Source: Marsupella aquatica (lineage: Eukaryota > Marchantiophyta). From it: a stretch of 64,000 nt of DNA. The stretch's first letter is position 1. Each line of letters starts with the position of its first letter. The notes beneath the pieces are model-generated. The model was not told the DNA's origin. It worked only from the letters and a program-made list of their open reading frames with translations, and made no database searches. The position numbers and the translations under genes are program-made. The stretch spans positions 8,866,001 to 8,930,000 of the forward strand of contig OZ316898.1 in the NCBI GenBank assembly GCA_973895155.1, read 5' to 3'. Shown here in pieces: positions 10,295-36,955 of this stretch.

Positions 10295-13200
10295 AGTTAT
10301 CCTACCACTTTACATTCATAATTTAGGAAACTTCATGAGGATGAATATATCAAAGTTATATATGAATGAGGATTAACATAGGTGATTAATATTTCATCAC
10401 CTGATTGGTTTAGGGCTACAGTAGTTAATTTTTGAATTTGATAAGGGTATCGCAAAAAGCCCAAATGGTTGCACGTGATGGGGGCCACCAATGGTGAGAC
10501 CCCCAGGCTATTGGGCATCATTACTAATGAACATTGTTGACCCATATATGAAGGAACCTTAGGACAAGCACAAGGGCCGGATTAGAAGGGCATGGAGGTG
10601 TTTTTGGGGTGTGTTCTACCCTTTATGGGTCTTTGGTCTATGGGCTCCTGTCTCCAGGTTTGGAGACTTTGGGCTTTGGTAGGATAATACATATTCTGTC
10701 CACCTGTATCTGGTACCTGGTGAGCCTGGTGGACCCACCTGGACAATAAGATATAAAGAACTGTGGTCATTGGTGTAATGGTGTCTGAGAAGAGACATTC
10801 TCCAGGATAGCCCCACCTTGATCGAACTCAAGTAAAAGTGAACCACAGAATAAATTAAGGCTTTAAAACAATTAAACCAGGGTGACAAATCTGACCTGGT
10901 GCAAAGGAGAAGATGCTAAAAAGCTTTCTTAGCTAATTTTCCTAGATTAATCTCTGATCATTAGATTTCTCTCGATGCAAGCATAACTATCAGTTCTTGG
11001 GCTTGTCCCCGTTTCCTTGAAGAAAGAAAAAGAAAAAAAAACTATCAGATTGTGGCCAATGGGGTTGGTGGGTAGATGGGAAACTGGGTAATCAAAGACA
11101 AAGTTTTTTGCCCAAAGTGGTGAAGATATATAACATGGTGCCAAAGGGCAAAAAGTGCCCAACGGGGAGACATGAGCCCACAGGCAAAGCAGCCCAATGA
11201 AGGGGGAAAGGAGGGGAAAGGTCCCCAAGAATACCAGAGAAGACATTTCAGTCAGGTAGGCAGGTTTTTGGCTTTAAACAATGCTGGCGATCTACCTTGA
11301 AACTTGGTCATCCCAGCCCACAATCAACTTGAGTAGGTGTCTGTATTTGAGCTTGAGTAAGGTCAGACCCACATAGATCTCATCCCTGGTAGGACAGTCA
11401 GAGTCTGGCCCACCTGAGTTACAGCCGGGAATTACAGTTTGATTTATGTAGACAACTTAGATATAGAGTGAATCTCACTTTTAGACAAGCCTGTAAAACA
11501 GTATGGAATAATCTAAGTCCAATTGCACGTTTCTAGATATCTCGTGTGAGCGTAAAACTCTTGTCCAGGTTCAGAGTTTAGATTGATATGTGTTCTTTAT
11601 TGTGTTCAGTTGCATCTAGTGTATTCTTGTTTGATCTGATTTAATTTAAATTTTGATGATTTGTTTTGAACAATCTTTAAAATTACGTTGGTGATTTGGA
11701 TGAGCTACAGTTAGTATTTGATGATTTTGGTAGGAAGTGTGATCACAATTGTCATAAATACTTTTTATTTATTTGCATTCGGGATTTTACAGAGTCAGTT
11801 ACCGGAGCAGCTATGAGGCCAATCTACTGTAGCCAAAAAATATTCTATCTTATCAAAGGGATAGGTACTACTATTTTGCACAGCAGTTAAACTAAAACCC
11901 ACTCCACCATAAGGTCCTTTCCAATAGAAAATGGTCAGATGTTACCCTATTAGGTTGATGAAAGGCCACTCCATGTGAAAAGCATCTTGGAACAAATAAA
12001 AGAAACAATTCTTGGATTTGACTTTTTGATCACTTAGCTGTAAACTTCTTCCCAAAGTAGCGCTCCCAATAGTGTTCAATACTTATCTCAAACTTCCAAA
12101 ATTCACATTCATTAGACCTATCTGTAAACTCATAAATTAGTATGTTCTGGTGCTTGTTTTAACAAAACGTTTTACATCCATTTGGTTGCCAAAACAAGTT
12201 TCCATGTAAATCTTTCATTTCGTGCTGCTTTTGTCATGTTGTACCACTATTGGTAGAGAAAAAGTCACCAATCATACGGATAAGTTCCATTGTTAGCCAA
12301 AGATGCACGAAAGAGGTACCAAGTGAAGCCAAGAGTGAAGCACAAGTATTCTGATAAGTTAATTATTGTGAGTTATGGGTATAGACAGAATTCTTAAAAT
12401 GGATCTTTTTCTTCTTAACATACATCATGGCCACAAGGAAGCTTCATAGGCTCGGCATAAAAACAGAAATACAAACTGTCACTTAGTTGACATCGAGAAT
12501 AGTTCTGGTCAGATGTTACAACCAAAATCTGTTTACCATATTGCACAAGGATTCAAACGACCTAAAGAACATGTACTGCAACACGCACTTATTGACCTTG
12601 TGGTGATAACATCCTTAATCAGTTTTCCATATCTGAATGCACATCATCAATTCCAGACCAGTTCAATTTGGTGATTATCTTGGAGAGGAAGTTATAGCTC
12701 ATAGGAACCATCCAAAGGCATGGATGATGGGCAGTCAATCAATCAAAAAAGTCGTGTGGGAGTGGAGGATATCATGTGACATCACAATATCAACTGGCTA
12801 GTCTTTTCATATGCAACAAGTATTTTACTGTATAGGTGCTGTATCATGGGCAAATGAATTTAACAACTTTCAGAAGACTCAGGGAAACTGAACAAGGATA
12901 AATGATTGGCCTTTGATATTTCCTTTTGGGTGCTTGGCCATTTTTGCAAGGTGAAGCAAATAATTGGAGCTGCAAATAATTGGAGCTGAGTACCGATGCC
13001 ATAAAAAACAACGTCCACTATTCCATACCTTAGTCAGAAAAAGAAGAGCACCATGAATCTCTGCAGATTGCGGGGCTCAGTTCTTTTTCAAATCGGGTCG
13101 GAACCGAACGAAAGTTGGCTTGTTAGAAAGCTTACAAAGTCCTCTTTCCAACGAGCTATGCTGTGTCTTCTACTATTGAATACTCACTGAGAAATATTAC

Positions 13201-13500
13201 TCGAAAACGAGCAACGGGAGACTCGACGGGAGCGAGCGAGGACTCACGGTCTGTACCCGAGACAAAGTGACCACGGGCAGTCCATCCCAGTCTGTCCTTT
13301 CGAAGTCTGACTCTTTGGGGACCGCCAAAGACCATACGAGGCGCATTCCTGTGCTGGACTGCGTGCGTGGTCCAAAACCATACCTACCAACAAACCCAAC
13401 CAACGTAACGAAAAGCCAAAGTGAACCGGACTGGTTGGCCCCTCGGCGCTCCACCATGCCGGCGGGTCACATGCGACACGACTCCACCTGCGCTGAGTGA
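10295..13500. other. Intergenic, no gene recognised
   Basis: The stretch consists of AT-rich sequence followed, from about 13,200, by a GC-richer patch with overlapping frames on both strands. Overlapping frames in GC-rich DNA are expected by chance. No domain was recognised. Confidence 0.45.
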
Positions 13501-13501
13501 G

Positions 13502-13622
13502 AATCTCGATCGTTGGATGAAGCATCGATCGATCCCAGGGGGAAGGCGTAATCCCGAGCTGAAATCTCGATCGTTGGATGACTCATCGGTCGATCCTAGC
13601 GGGAAGGCGTATCCTCTAGGAA
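13502..13622. repeat. Two-copy tandem repeat, 61-bp period
   Basis: AATCTCGATCGTTGGATGA followed by a CATCGATCGATC-like block and GGGAAGGCGTA is found at 13,502 and again at 13,563, with several differences. It lies in a GC-rich patch. Confidence 0.75.
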
Positions 13623-14819
13623 GGATGGGATCTCTAGAAGGACCGAAAATGAAGTCTCTGAACAGGAGAAGGCGCAGTGACCCGATGTGTCGGACGAATC
13701 AGGCCTGTCGGTGGCAGATTTGTATTTCACCTAAATGGCCATGTTGCACGTTGTTTCCAGAGAAACTGTTTACTTAGCAGATATTTCCTATACAAGAGTT
13801 GCCTTCAGAGCTTAGACATTGTCTCGTACTGATCATGCAATAGGTGTTTCCGATGCTGGCTTGTCTGACTGGAATGTCTCCGGATAAGACAATTGGGTAG
13901 CATATCTACGGGACTCAGATCACATATTGACTGGAAACAGAGTCCAAAGACGTGGAGAGCCTAGTTTGAAAATATTCATTCTATTCGTTAACCCTGTTTG
14001 TGAATCTTCCTCTGTAGTTGGATGGTTTCTTTCTCTTTTCTTTCAGGTTCAATGCCCTAATACTTTGACATGCACTAACCAGACCATTGTAACTGTAGGT
14101 CCAGAGCATTCCATCCCATATTGTTATCAGTAACGAGAAGAAATGCATCTGGGAAGATGTGATAAACCCATGACAAATGCCACAAAGGAAAATGTGATTT
14201 TTGTGTATGCTAAGGGTCTTTGATACGTCATCAAGACTCTCCTAGCCTAAGGCGGATTCCATATTTTCATTCTATTTCTCCTTCTAAACTGTCCCATGAA
14301 AAATGGCCTAACCGGGAGACAGGATAGTAAAGAAAAATAAAGGTAAAATGCTGGAAGACCGATGAGCCAAAAAGCCCACAGGTCCCCCCTAAATGGCAAA
14401 GAAACTAAGTCCCTATCATTGAATAGTAGGCTGAAAACCCGGATAAGACTCTGGAATAAACAGCTTAGGAGCGTTAAGCAGTAAAAATACTCTAGAGGTG
14501 TTAAAACCAGCAGCCTCTGCTCGTGAAAAAGTTCAATTGAAGTAATGTGAAAAGCCCAAGAGCAATGTCACAAAAAAAAGAAGAAGATTCAGAAGATGTG
14601 ACAAGCGTTGAAAACGCCTAGAAAGTACAGGTATACCAGCCTAAACGCAGGTGGCCCTCTAGGCGAACAGTAGGTCAAGCGAAACCTCGGAATAAAAGTA
14701 AGGAATCTGGCTCAAATGGGGTGAAGGAAGGTCGTCACAACCTCACCCGTCTGCTGTCATCTCCCAACTTGTTGAGAGCCCTCCCCCAGATTATTGTCGT
14801 CAAAGCACCAGTCTCCTGT
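13623..14819. other. Intergenic, no gene recognised
   Basis: Only short unconvincing frames are seen. No RNA gene or element boundary could be placed. Confidence 0.45.
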
Positions 14820-15400
14820 AGCCTTGGCGGCCCTCTGGCGTAGGCCAAGGCTGCTACTTCGGAAGTTCGGAGTGTACCATGGGGACCACCCTTTGTTTTG
14901 GGCCTTGATGTTTTGGGCCTTGATGTTTTGGGCCTTTCATAGATTTTCTTTCTTGTCACCAAAGAAATTATTAATTGACATTTAAACGACTTTTCTACAA
15001 AAACCTTGGTCGGATGGATCACTCCTGTGAACTTTGAAGCCCCAATGGACCAAGTAATTTTGACCCAAAAAATGAGAATGTTTTTCTAAATGGAAATTTC
15101 TCGCTGAGTACAAAGGAGGGTTCGTCCCAGTCCATCTGGGTCCATTGAAAGGTACATCGAGGCTCTTGCTTTTCTGACGGACTTGTGTTTTCAATTTTTA
15201 TTTGACAAAAAACACCTATGCTGCCCTCTGGCGGAGGCCAGGGCCACAACTTTGGAGTGTACCATGGGGACGAATCATGGTTTAGGGGCTTCTGCATTTG
15301 ATAGATTTTCTTTCTTGTCACCAAAGTACTTTTTATTTGACACTTAAAGTTTTTTTATTATATTAAAACAATACTCACATGGACCACTCATATGAATTCC
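14820..15400. repeat. Direct duplication, about 190 bp, offset near 390 bp
   Basis: Segments at about 14,820-15,035 and 15,215-15,400 share GCCCTCTGGCG, GGAGTGTACCATGGGGAC, ATAGATTTTCTTTCTTGTCACCAAAG and a TTGACA-TTAAA block in the same order. In the first copy the 14-bp unit TTGGGCCTTGATGT is tandemly repeated around 14,897-14,938. The frames that cross it are repeat artefacts. Confidence 0.8.
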
Positions 15401-15841
15401 ACAACCTGATAAAGTATACAATTTGAGTTTCCTTACAACGCATAATTACTATCTGAGTACACATGCACTAGGTTATTTTGCAATTCATCCAGGTTCTGAA
15501 AGTCTATCCCAGCATCTTGTTCTTCTTTTCAGTATGGCCAATTCTCCCCACCACAGCCTGGCTGTTGAGAGACTGGAAAAAAATAAACTCAAAAAATCTT
15601 GAAGTCATCAACAGGTCATGTCAGGAGTCCCTATCCTGCAAAAGAGCAAAATGAATGAATATTAGGGGGTCTCAATATTCGGGCCATGTACACTTGGATG
15701 GTGTACAGGTATAGACAGTCTAGGGCAGGGGTTTGCAATACTGAGACACCCCGAGGCAGGCTGCACTTGGATTTTCAAGACTATCAAGTGATCCCAAAAC
15801 AACAAGGGAGATAGGTGCCAAGAGCCCAAGAGCACCCATCA

Positions 15842-16150
15842 TAAAAATTTTGAAATTTGGTATACATGGTTAAAATTTTGAAATTTGGTATACATGGTCA
15901 CGGACAATGGCTAAAAATCGCAGCCTGGTCTTGTCTACCACCCTCCAGTCGCCTGTCACTTTTTGGGCCAGGGCTGTTCCGACCACAACTAGGACGCCAG
16001 TATTTCCCCAATCTTAAGACCCCCTATTTGAGACCCCCTATTGTCAAACGTTTAGGTCCGTTCTAACCATGACTCGGATGTCAGTATTTCACCACAGCCC
16101 AATATTAAGACCCTCTATTTGAGACCCCTATTGTCAAACGATGAGGTCCA
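15842..16150. repeat. Short tandem repeats upstream of the glutamate synthase gene
   Basis: A 28-29 bp unit around AAATTTTGAAATTTGGTATA occurs twice at about 15,845-15,900. Then a roughly 90-bp unit holding CCAGTATTTC or TCAGTATTTC, TTAAGACC, TATTTGAGACCCC and TATTGTCAAACG occurs twice at about 15,975-16,060 and 16,060-16,148. These lie just upstream of the likely promoter. Confidence 0.75.
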
Positions 16151-16199
16151 TCGGGGTGTGTTTTACATGTCTTTTTAGAGGTTTATTTACTCAAGTTTT

Positions 16200-17354
16200 G
16201 TTTCACAATAATAAAAGCGAGAGGCACCGGTAGGGCCCACTCTGTTCGGGCCGCGGACGGTAATTTGGGAGAATGATGCCCGTGCACACGCTTGGAGCTG
16301 AGCGCCCTCTCGACACGCGAAAGAGGGAGGAAGAATGCGAACAAAGGCCGCTCTGTCGTCTCAATGCTCGATCACTTCTCTGAGTTTCTCTCTCCCTCTG
16401 TCGCTCCTCTGTCGCTCCTCTGTTCCGCTTTGCTCTCTCCAATCTCCAATCTCCTTGGTTCCTCCTCATCCGCGGCCATCTCATTGCTGCCATCGCTCTG
16501 CAGGAGCACTGCAAAGGACGCACGCAATTCGTGTCGAACGAACTTCAGTACCAGATTGGACAGGGTTTCAAGCACCCTGCGGCCCCTGCTGTGAAACGTA
16601 TACTACTGCTGCCCTGAGCGCGCATGGGAGTCAGAGTAGAAGGACGATTAAAGCAATTGTGGAAGCCGTGCGTGGTTTCCTGTGGACGTCCGATTCCAAT
16701 GTAAGGACGGGAGTGAAGGAAGGAAACTCGGGTTTGTTAGTGCTACCTCAGTCGGATTACGAGGATTGAATATTTTGTGGCGTCTGTCTAGTACGTACCC
16801 CATCGTCGATGTCTCGCTAAGTTTTTCGTTCTCTGAAATCTTCTTCTAGTCAATATTTCTGCAGACAAGTGGTACGAATTGGAGGCTTAGTTTGTATGTG
16901 GATAGACGTGGGAGAGCTGTTATTTGGAATCCTGCGGCCTTGAAGAGGAGAGCTCATCATTGAATTTCTGTGATCTTATCTGGGAGACTCGGTCAGAGAC
17001 GAAGGATTCACTGTTGGCTGCTGGCAGAGGAATCATTCTGTCGACAAGAAGTGGCAAGCGCTGTAAATGTAGACAGTTGGAAGATGCATTTCCAGATCTT
17101 CTATCTTATCTGGACAGATTATTTAGTGTTTTAGTGGGAAGCGACGTAAACAGGGAATCAATCCTTGTCTACTGGAGGTCCAGGTGTACAAAGATCAGAT
17201 TTGTACGTTCTGTTTACAACCCGAGTCCACCGCTAGCTGGTGGAACGTTAGGGTCTGATAAGCGACGGTCACATAGCCTGAGAGAAACCTTTAGATTGAG
17301 ATTGAAGGAGTACCTTAGAGGAAGCTGATAATAAGTCGAGTGTAAGAAGCAAGG
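16200..17354 (+). promoter_or_regulatory. Putative promoter and 5' leader of the glutamate synthase gene
   Basis: Base composition changes sharply from AT-rich to GC-rich near 16,230. A CT-rich tract at about 16,366-16,460 resembles plant 5' leader pyrimidine patches, and an AT-rich ATAATAAAAG lies at about 16,206. Several ATGs precede the chosen start, and the frames they open do not join the coding frame, so they would be upstream ORFs or lie in a leader intron. The transcription start and any leader intron cannot be fixed from sequence alone. Confidence 0.4.
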
Positions 17355-30991
<13,637 letters not shown>

Positions 30992-32162
30992 GAATCGCGC
31001 ATGTTTGAATTCCTCCTGGAATTCATGTCACGGTGAAGCCACATTGGTTTGCTGCAGAACTCACCAGTGCATATCAGGTACGGTTCTAATCCCGGAATCT
31101 AAAATTTAGGGACTCTTTAGAAAGGTTTCTCGTGGCCGAGGTTCTCTGGGAGACCCAGGCATCGATGACTAGGTAGTTTGTAGTAATTTATTGGATCATC
31201 AGGAAGGGAGTCACCCACCTGTCAGCTGGCAAGTCCCAAATCTTGATTGCTGTTCTTGCTGGAACGACGGTCGTCGAATTCGGCAGCCGTTTCTTGTACA
31301 CTATTGTTAACGCACCTCATATTTCTGGACCATCAGTCCCAGAGAGGAGTGGCAATAAAGGCGATCATTGCTCATCTCTCCTTCCAGTCAGGTCGCATAG
31401 TTTCGAATTGACCAACTTTCTATTGTGTTCACTGATGTTATGAGTGCGCCATTGAGTCTTACGTCTGCAAATCCCTGATTTAGTCCATATCTTCAAATTC
31501 ACAATCCATTTGGAAATTGGAGAGAGAGCAATCTATAGCTATGTCACGTCTGCAAATTCCCGAATCAGCCCAGAATCTGCAAATGCACAATCCATTCGGA
31601 AAATGGAGAGAAAAATTTCGGGAGTTTTGTGTGGCGTGGATCAAGTGATGTTCTGTGTGATTGATGAGCCGGGTGTAAGAGAAATGGTGATCTAAATGAC
31701 ACTTTCAAGAATCAGAGGACTAGAGGCCTGTAGTTCGTTAGTACACATCGATTGCGTCGTAGGCAGCGGCTAATGTGCCAAAGAAGGACTCGTAATTGGC
31801 GGATATATGTGATCGCTACCAATATTAATAGTTAGAATTTCAAACATTGGTTACGACGTCCATGCATAACCGTGCAGCTTCGCCACTCTCCCGTTCCCTA
31901 TAATAGCAAATCTGGTCAGAGGCTCGAAAACATAGCAAAAGAAAATCAGTATAGCTCTCCCGTGATTTGTCCCATAATTTAGCATTCTGGTCACTAAGCC
32001 TCAAAACAGAGCAAATTAAAGAAATCCTCAAACTCTCCGGTGATTTGTCCTATAATTGCAATTTGGTCAGAGCCTCAAAAACAGAACAGAGCCAACGAAC
32101 ATCTTCAAAGTCAAATTAGATAGGTCGTAGGTATATGTGAGGGACAGCGAGAGTTTGATATG
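30992..32162. other. Convergent intergenic region, no gene recognised
   Basis: This is the 1.2 kb between the stop codons of the glutamate synthase and carrier genes, so it must hold both 3' UTRs. A 30-40 bp motif around GTGATTTGTCC and ATAATT recurs at about 31,960-32,060. No coding frame is convincing, and polyadenylation sites cannot be placed with confidence. Confidence 0.5.
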
Positions 32163-34797
32163 TCAACTAGCTAGCCTCCACCTCCTCCTTTGTAAGCCTT
32201 GCCAAAGAAGATAAGTTGGAGCTGATCGTAACCCGATAGGACACCAGCTCCAGCCACGGCCCGTAAAATGTTGGCTCCTGCGCCTTTGAAGAGAGACTTG
32301 AATCCCTCCTTTTTGACAATTTGATTGAACGCTTCCATGGAGTTCTTGTACTTCACAGCCTCGCCAGACGTCATCATCATGCGGCGCCTCACAGTGTCCA
32401 GTGGATATGAAGCCAACCCTGCAGGTGATACCCCATCCCAGGAAGAAACTGGCAGCAAAATTGCCCTGCAATGTTCGATCGAGAATCAAAATCAATAAGT
32501 TTCAAGAGCCCTCATCTAAGCAAAGCTAGCTTGAGGGTCGTCAGACGTACAGAACCATCACAGACACTGTGCTTCTTATGTCGACTAGTCAAGACCTCTC
32601 TCGTAACGTATATTTTGCTGCAGAAACTTGCGACATGACGGAAAACGTCCGTAAGCACAAGACGGCAAGAATCTTTTCAGCACTACCAAAATTTAGAGCC
32701 TCACAGCGATTTAAACCTTTAAGAGAAACTAAAAGATGTGCAGAGAGTATGATTTCTTGGTAAATTTCCCTCAGCATTATGGCTGTAAGGCTCTTCCAGA
32801 CCCAAAGACGAGTGAGACGAGCCATGACTTTCTTTGCATCAATGTCTCGAAGTAATATTCTACTGCAATACCATAGATCCCCTCACTATGATTTATCAAT
32901 TACGTAAGATGCTTTACTACGGTTGTATTATTCCTACCACATGCTTTCCATCACTTTCGGGCGGTCCTATTCATGTTCTAGCATAGGGCCCCTCACTATG
33001 ATTGAATACGTAAGATTCTTCACTACGGATAAGTTACACTTCAATCAAGCAGACTTGACCACGTAAATCACAAAAGATCTGTAACTGCTCTCAAACAGAA
33101 AAGACGAAAATCTGTGGCTTGCAAAATTTGACTAGAAATATTGAAGTGCAATGGAATAGGAGGACAAGATCTATTTCATTGAAGTCCAATTCGTCAAATG
33201 TGAGTAACAACTTTCTCATGCAAAATAATACTGATACAAATAAATGTGTGCGAAAAAATTCTCGTAGAAAACCAGAGCTTCTAGATAACACTCTCGAGAT
33301 TTTCGAGCAAGCGTGTGCAAATGATGGACATTAAGAAATGCACCTCAAGAGATCCGGTCAAGAGGACGGGCTTCAAGGAGTCGTAGAGTCCAAAGTAAAG
33401 ACCACGGTAAACCACAATGCCAACGCAAGAGATGTTGAACCCTCGATACAATCCTGCGATACCATCAGATGCCAAGGTCTTCCTGTAGACATCAATGAGA
33501 CCATTGAACTGCCTCTCCCCGCCTCCTTTCTTGGCTGATTTGGAGTCGTTGGCCAGTCGAGTTCGTGCGTAATCTAGTGAGTACACGAAGAACAGCGACG
33601 AGGCGCCTGCAGCACCCCCTGACGCCAAATTCCCTGCAAACCACTTCCAATATCCGTCTCTGTCTTTCTTCATTCCAAACAGGTTGTGGAAAAAATCTTT
33701 GAACGCAAAGTTGAGAGCCTGCACTAAATTGCAGCAGACGGAAACGAGGTGTTCAGTTTGACGTACGCTTACACTGTATTGTGACATTTAAATCACGATT
33801 TGAACGCGCAGTTATAGGCTAATTAAGCTAGTTGTCAATAGCCTGCAAGACCGATCGAACAAAAATACCTCAAGATAACTACTAGCCATCATCGTAAGTA
33901 CGGTAACTGAAGTATACAGTCACATAAAAGAACTGGTCATAAAACATTTTTGGAGCTCTGTGCAGAATTTGAGATTTGCTGAGCCAACTAGAAGTGCCTT
34001 CCATAACTGACAGGACACATTCTTGCAAGGCATGCAAGGACTAGTAAGATGAGCGATTAATTGGCGTGAAAGAGGTCTGGCAAGCTGAAAGATGATTGAG
34101 GTACCTGCGTGGGGAAATAACGAATGACATTGGCCAGATTACCCCGCCACAAAGCGCCAAATCCTTCATCTTTAATTGTTCTCGCAAAGCACTCTCCAAC
34201 GCCCTTGTATGCAACCGCGAGTCGGCCGGACTTCAACATCTCATCTTGATTTTGTATCAATAATTTGACCCTCTCAATCGGGGCTGCAGCTGTTTTGGAA
34301 ACCGCGGCAGACACCCCTCCCATGGCAAAGTCGATGAGGAATCCATACGGCCCTTTATCCACTTTCCCGTCTTCTTTCGATCCACTTTTTCCCGACGCGC
34401 TTTCCTTACTGGACGGTATAAAAACTCTTCCAGTCGACAAAGCCGTTCCATAACATTGCAATTTGGCCGCTGCGGTCAATGCAGGTCTGTCGGGGGACGC
34501 GTGGACAGCTGTTGGGTAAGAACAAAATGTTTTGTATATCTTGCCGATTGGAGAGACATCGGTACACATAAGACCTCCTCCTAGTTTCCCAGTCGGCAAT
34601 TGATAAGGAGAATACGGTTGCTTTACCGTTCTAGCCTGTCGTCTGTCACTAAGCAACTGCGCTGACGAGTACACCTGGGAAGATCCCGCAGCAGACAATG
34701 GTGCTAATCTACTTGGCATGTAGGAAACAGAAACAATGTTTCTCAAAATGCTAACATCCAATCCTCGGCGGCGTTCCATTAAACAGTCCATGGTCAT
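32163..34797 (-). CDS. Mitochondrial ADP/ATP carrier, three exons, frameshift in exon 3
   Basis: This mitochondrial inner-membrane antiporter exports ATP for ADP. Exons on the minus strand are 34797-34105, 33718-33344 and 32465-32163, all in phase. The first carrier repeat has [12 protein letters not shown], the second has [12 protein letters not shown]. Exon 3 begins [14 protein letters not shown] in phase, but the signature [15 protein letters not shown] lies in another frame, ending at the stop 32,171-32,173. The break is just after the ACC codon at 32,424-32,426 and fits loss of five bases. Read without correction, the protein runs to a TGA at 32,163, about 456 residues, with a nonsense third repeat. 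The N-terminal extension of about 160 residues is long even for plant carriers. Start choice is ATG 34,797, with ATG 34,791 also possible. The intron 2 donor, GTGCAT, is weak. Either a recent pseudogene or a sequence error is possible. Confidence 0.85.
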
Positions 34798-36690
34798 GCT
34801 GTTAAACCTACTCTTTGCTGTGGTACAAGAGAAACACAAGAATCGTCTAGTTTTGGACAATCAAGATTCTCAAACTATCAGACCCCTTGATGACAGTACT
34901 ATCTGTATTGTATTGATCTATCAGCTCAAATTCTATCTCTAGTTTTTGTAGATTCTGCTTTATATCTACCCGACATTACGGTGGAGGTTGCACGATCAGC
35001 TTATATTTTCAGTTTTGCTTGACACTTGATTACATTACGGCGTATTAATGAACTTCAACTCTGGAGCCTCATCGTCATCTCGGATTCTGCTATCTGGAGA
35101 GTCTTCGTCATCTGCAATCCTATTTTCTTACGCATAGTCAATTTGGTGGAGTCGCAATGACGTCACCTTATGTTGAGGCTCAGCACGGCTTGAGAAAAAG
35201 GAAAGGTAGGAACCGCGTGTCCAAATATGTCGCAAGCCGTAGGGTGTGTCCCATTGGAGGTCAATCGTATACCAAATCGTCCCTCGCGTTACATAAGGGA
35301 TGAGTATCTTATGACATTTTCAAATTTATTCTTGTGTGCTGGGGAGGAGTGTCGTCACAGATCCGTTCCCATGGCACTGACACTATTCTTGAAATTTGCG
35401 GCCGGATTCTTGAAGAGAGTTCCCTGGTTTCGAAACGCGCCAAACATGGACCATTGCGCACGACAGGCAAACGAACAAGAAAAAATCTAATGAACATCAC
35501 CTCATAAAGAACGCAATCATGAGGCAAATTTGTTTCAATGCTCGATGCACCACATCCATGAGGACATGAAGTAACGCCCGTTCATCAACAGATCATTTTC
35601 AGATTACTTTCGTCCTTCCTCATCTGCACAACAACAACCTGTCTGGTGTCTATTCCACTCATTGAATGCTTGTCATTCAATTGGAAGGCCTCGGATTTAA
35701 AGTGCACCTTCGCCTGCTCGTGAGAATCTCTGGAATGCAAAGCTCCAAAGAAACAAAATTCTGGCTCGGTGAACTTAACCAAGTTCATTAGTAGATTCAG
35801 TATTTAGTATTGCTTGACCGGGGTGTCATTTCAGTTTCCTCGCATTGAATCAAAATATGATCCAATGTCTCGATGTCGTCTTAAGTGCATCGATGAGAAC
35901 CCTAAAAGGCTGAAATCTTGAACACCCTTTCTATCATTATTAGCCTTGACTATCGCCTCACTTCTGAATCTAAAATCAATGCATTGAATTGCAGTGGAAA
36001 GGGACGGGAGGCGGCGCGAATAAACCTTGGCGGAATCCCCGATCTCCTGCTCCTGCCTCGAGCAGCCTCGAAGCAATGATGTAGAGCAAGAAACAGAGAG
36101 TTTCCCAACCCAAAATCGCCAAAAATTACGAAACCAAGAACGGTAGCAGAAGCGATGGAGTTATGAGGTTATGGATTTATGGCCTGAAGCCATAACTGCG
36201 TTCGTCCTCCACTTCTTCCACTCGGGAATCGACCTCTCAAATTCCCAATGATCGAGCTCACTCAGGTCGTCTTCACGTGAACTCGACCTCCCTCGCTACC
36301 CGACTCTGCAATGCGTCCAACTGCTCGACCTCCCCACCCGACTGCGCTGAATCCGACTCGGTACAACAAGTGTGCTCAACGTTGCAGCTTGCGAACCATG
36401 GTCACAGTCATACTTCTCACCATACAAGAGCACAATCAGATGAGTGTTTTTTTTTTGGTAGGGAGCCAAGTAGGGTGGAGTGTGGCCAGTCATTTACGAC
36501 AATTGGTATTTTTTTAGTCTGGGCCAGCCTAATTTTTAAGTGGTTGAGGGGATGTTTGGGCAATAATAGCCCCTTAAACCACACTTTAATTGCCCCTTTA
36601 CTTGTTATCCATAGCTACCATCAAAAGATACTTTTTCCTGAAATGTTGGAACAATTGGGGATGGTAAAGGAGAAAAACGAGTCCAATATG
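34798..36690. other. Intergenic, no gene recognised
   Basis: This is upstream of the carrier gene and should contain its promoter, but no clear TATA box or leader could be set. Frames around 35,230-36,080 and 36,277-36,810 show no domain. Confidence 0.45.
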
Positions 36691-36820
36691 GGGAAGGGGG
36701 AACTATTGGACACTTCCCTCTTATATATGGCCAGTGATGGTTTAAAAGTCATGCTGGGAAGGGGGAACTATTGGACACTTCCCTCTTATATATGGCCAGT
36801 GATGGTTTAAAAGTCATGCC
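36691..36820. repeat. 65-bp near-perfect tandem duplication
   Basis: A unit starting GGGAAGGGGGAACTATTGG and ending near AAAAGTCATG occurs at 36,691 and again at 36,756. The period is not a multiple of three, so the frame crossing it reads two different peptides and is not a protein repeat. Confidence 0.9.
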
Positions 36821-36955
36821 AAAGTACTTTTTATTTGGGGGGCGGGGCCCACAATGCCTTCAGTGTTACCAAGGCCGTTATTTGTGTACAAACTGCCCGT
36901 AATAGTGTGAAAAACTAGTGACTATCAGATGGGCCAGTTTTTTTCTTACACTATT

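Noticed and set aside
10758-10830. Possible tRNA-derived SINE head with A-box-like TGGTGTAATGG and B-box-like GATCGAACTC
   Set aside because: Both boxes match only partly and no tail, target duplication or second copy was seen.
13197-13777. Overlapping frames on both strands in a GC-rich patch
   Set aside because: Mutually exclusive frames, no motif and a tandem repeat inside. Best read as chance.
16335-16769. 144-codon frame in the GC-rich leader, and a 134-codon frame at 16,924-17,328
   Set aside because: Composition bias in the leader makes long frames likely; the second lacks an ATG at its start. Neither has a domain or joins the glutamate synthase frame.
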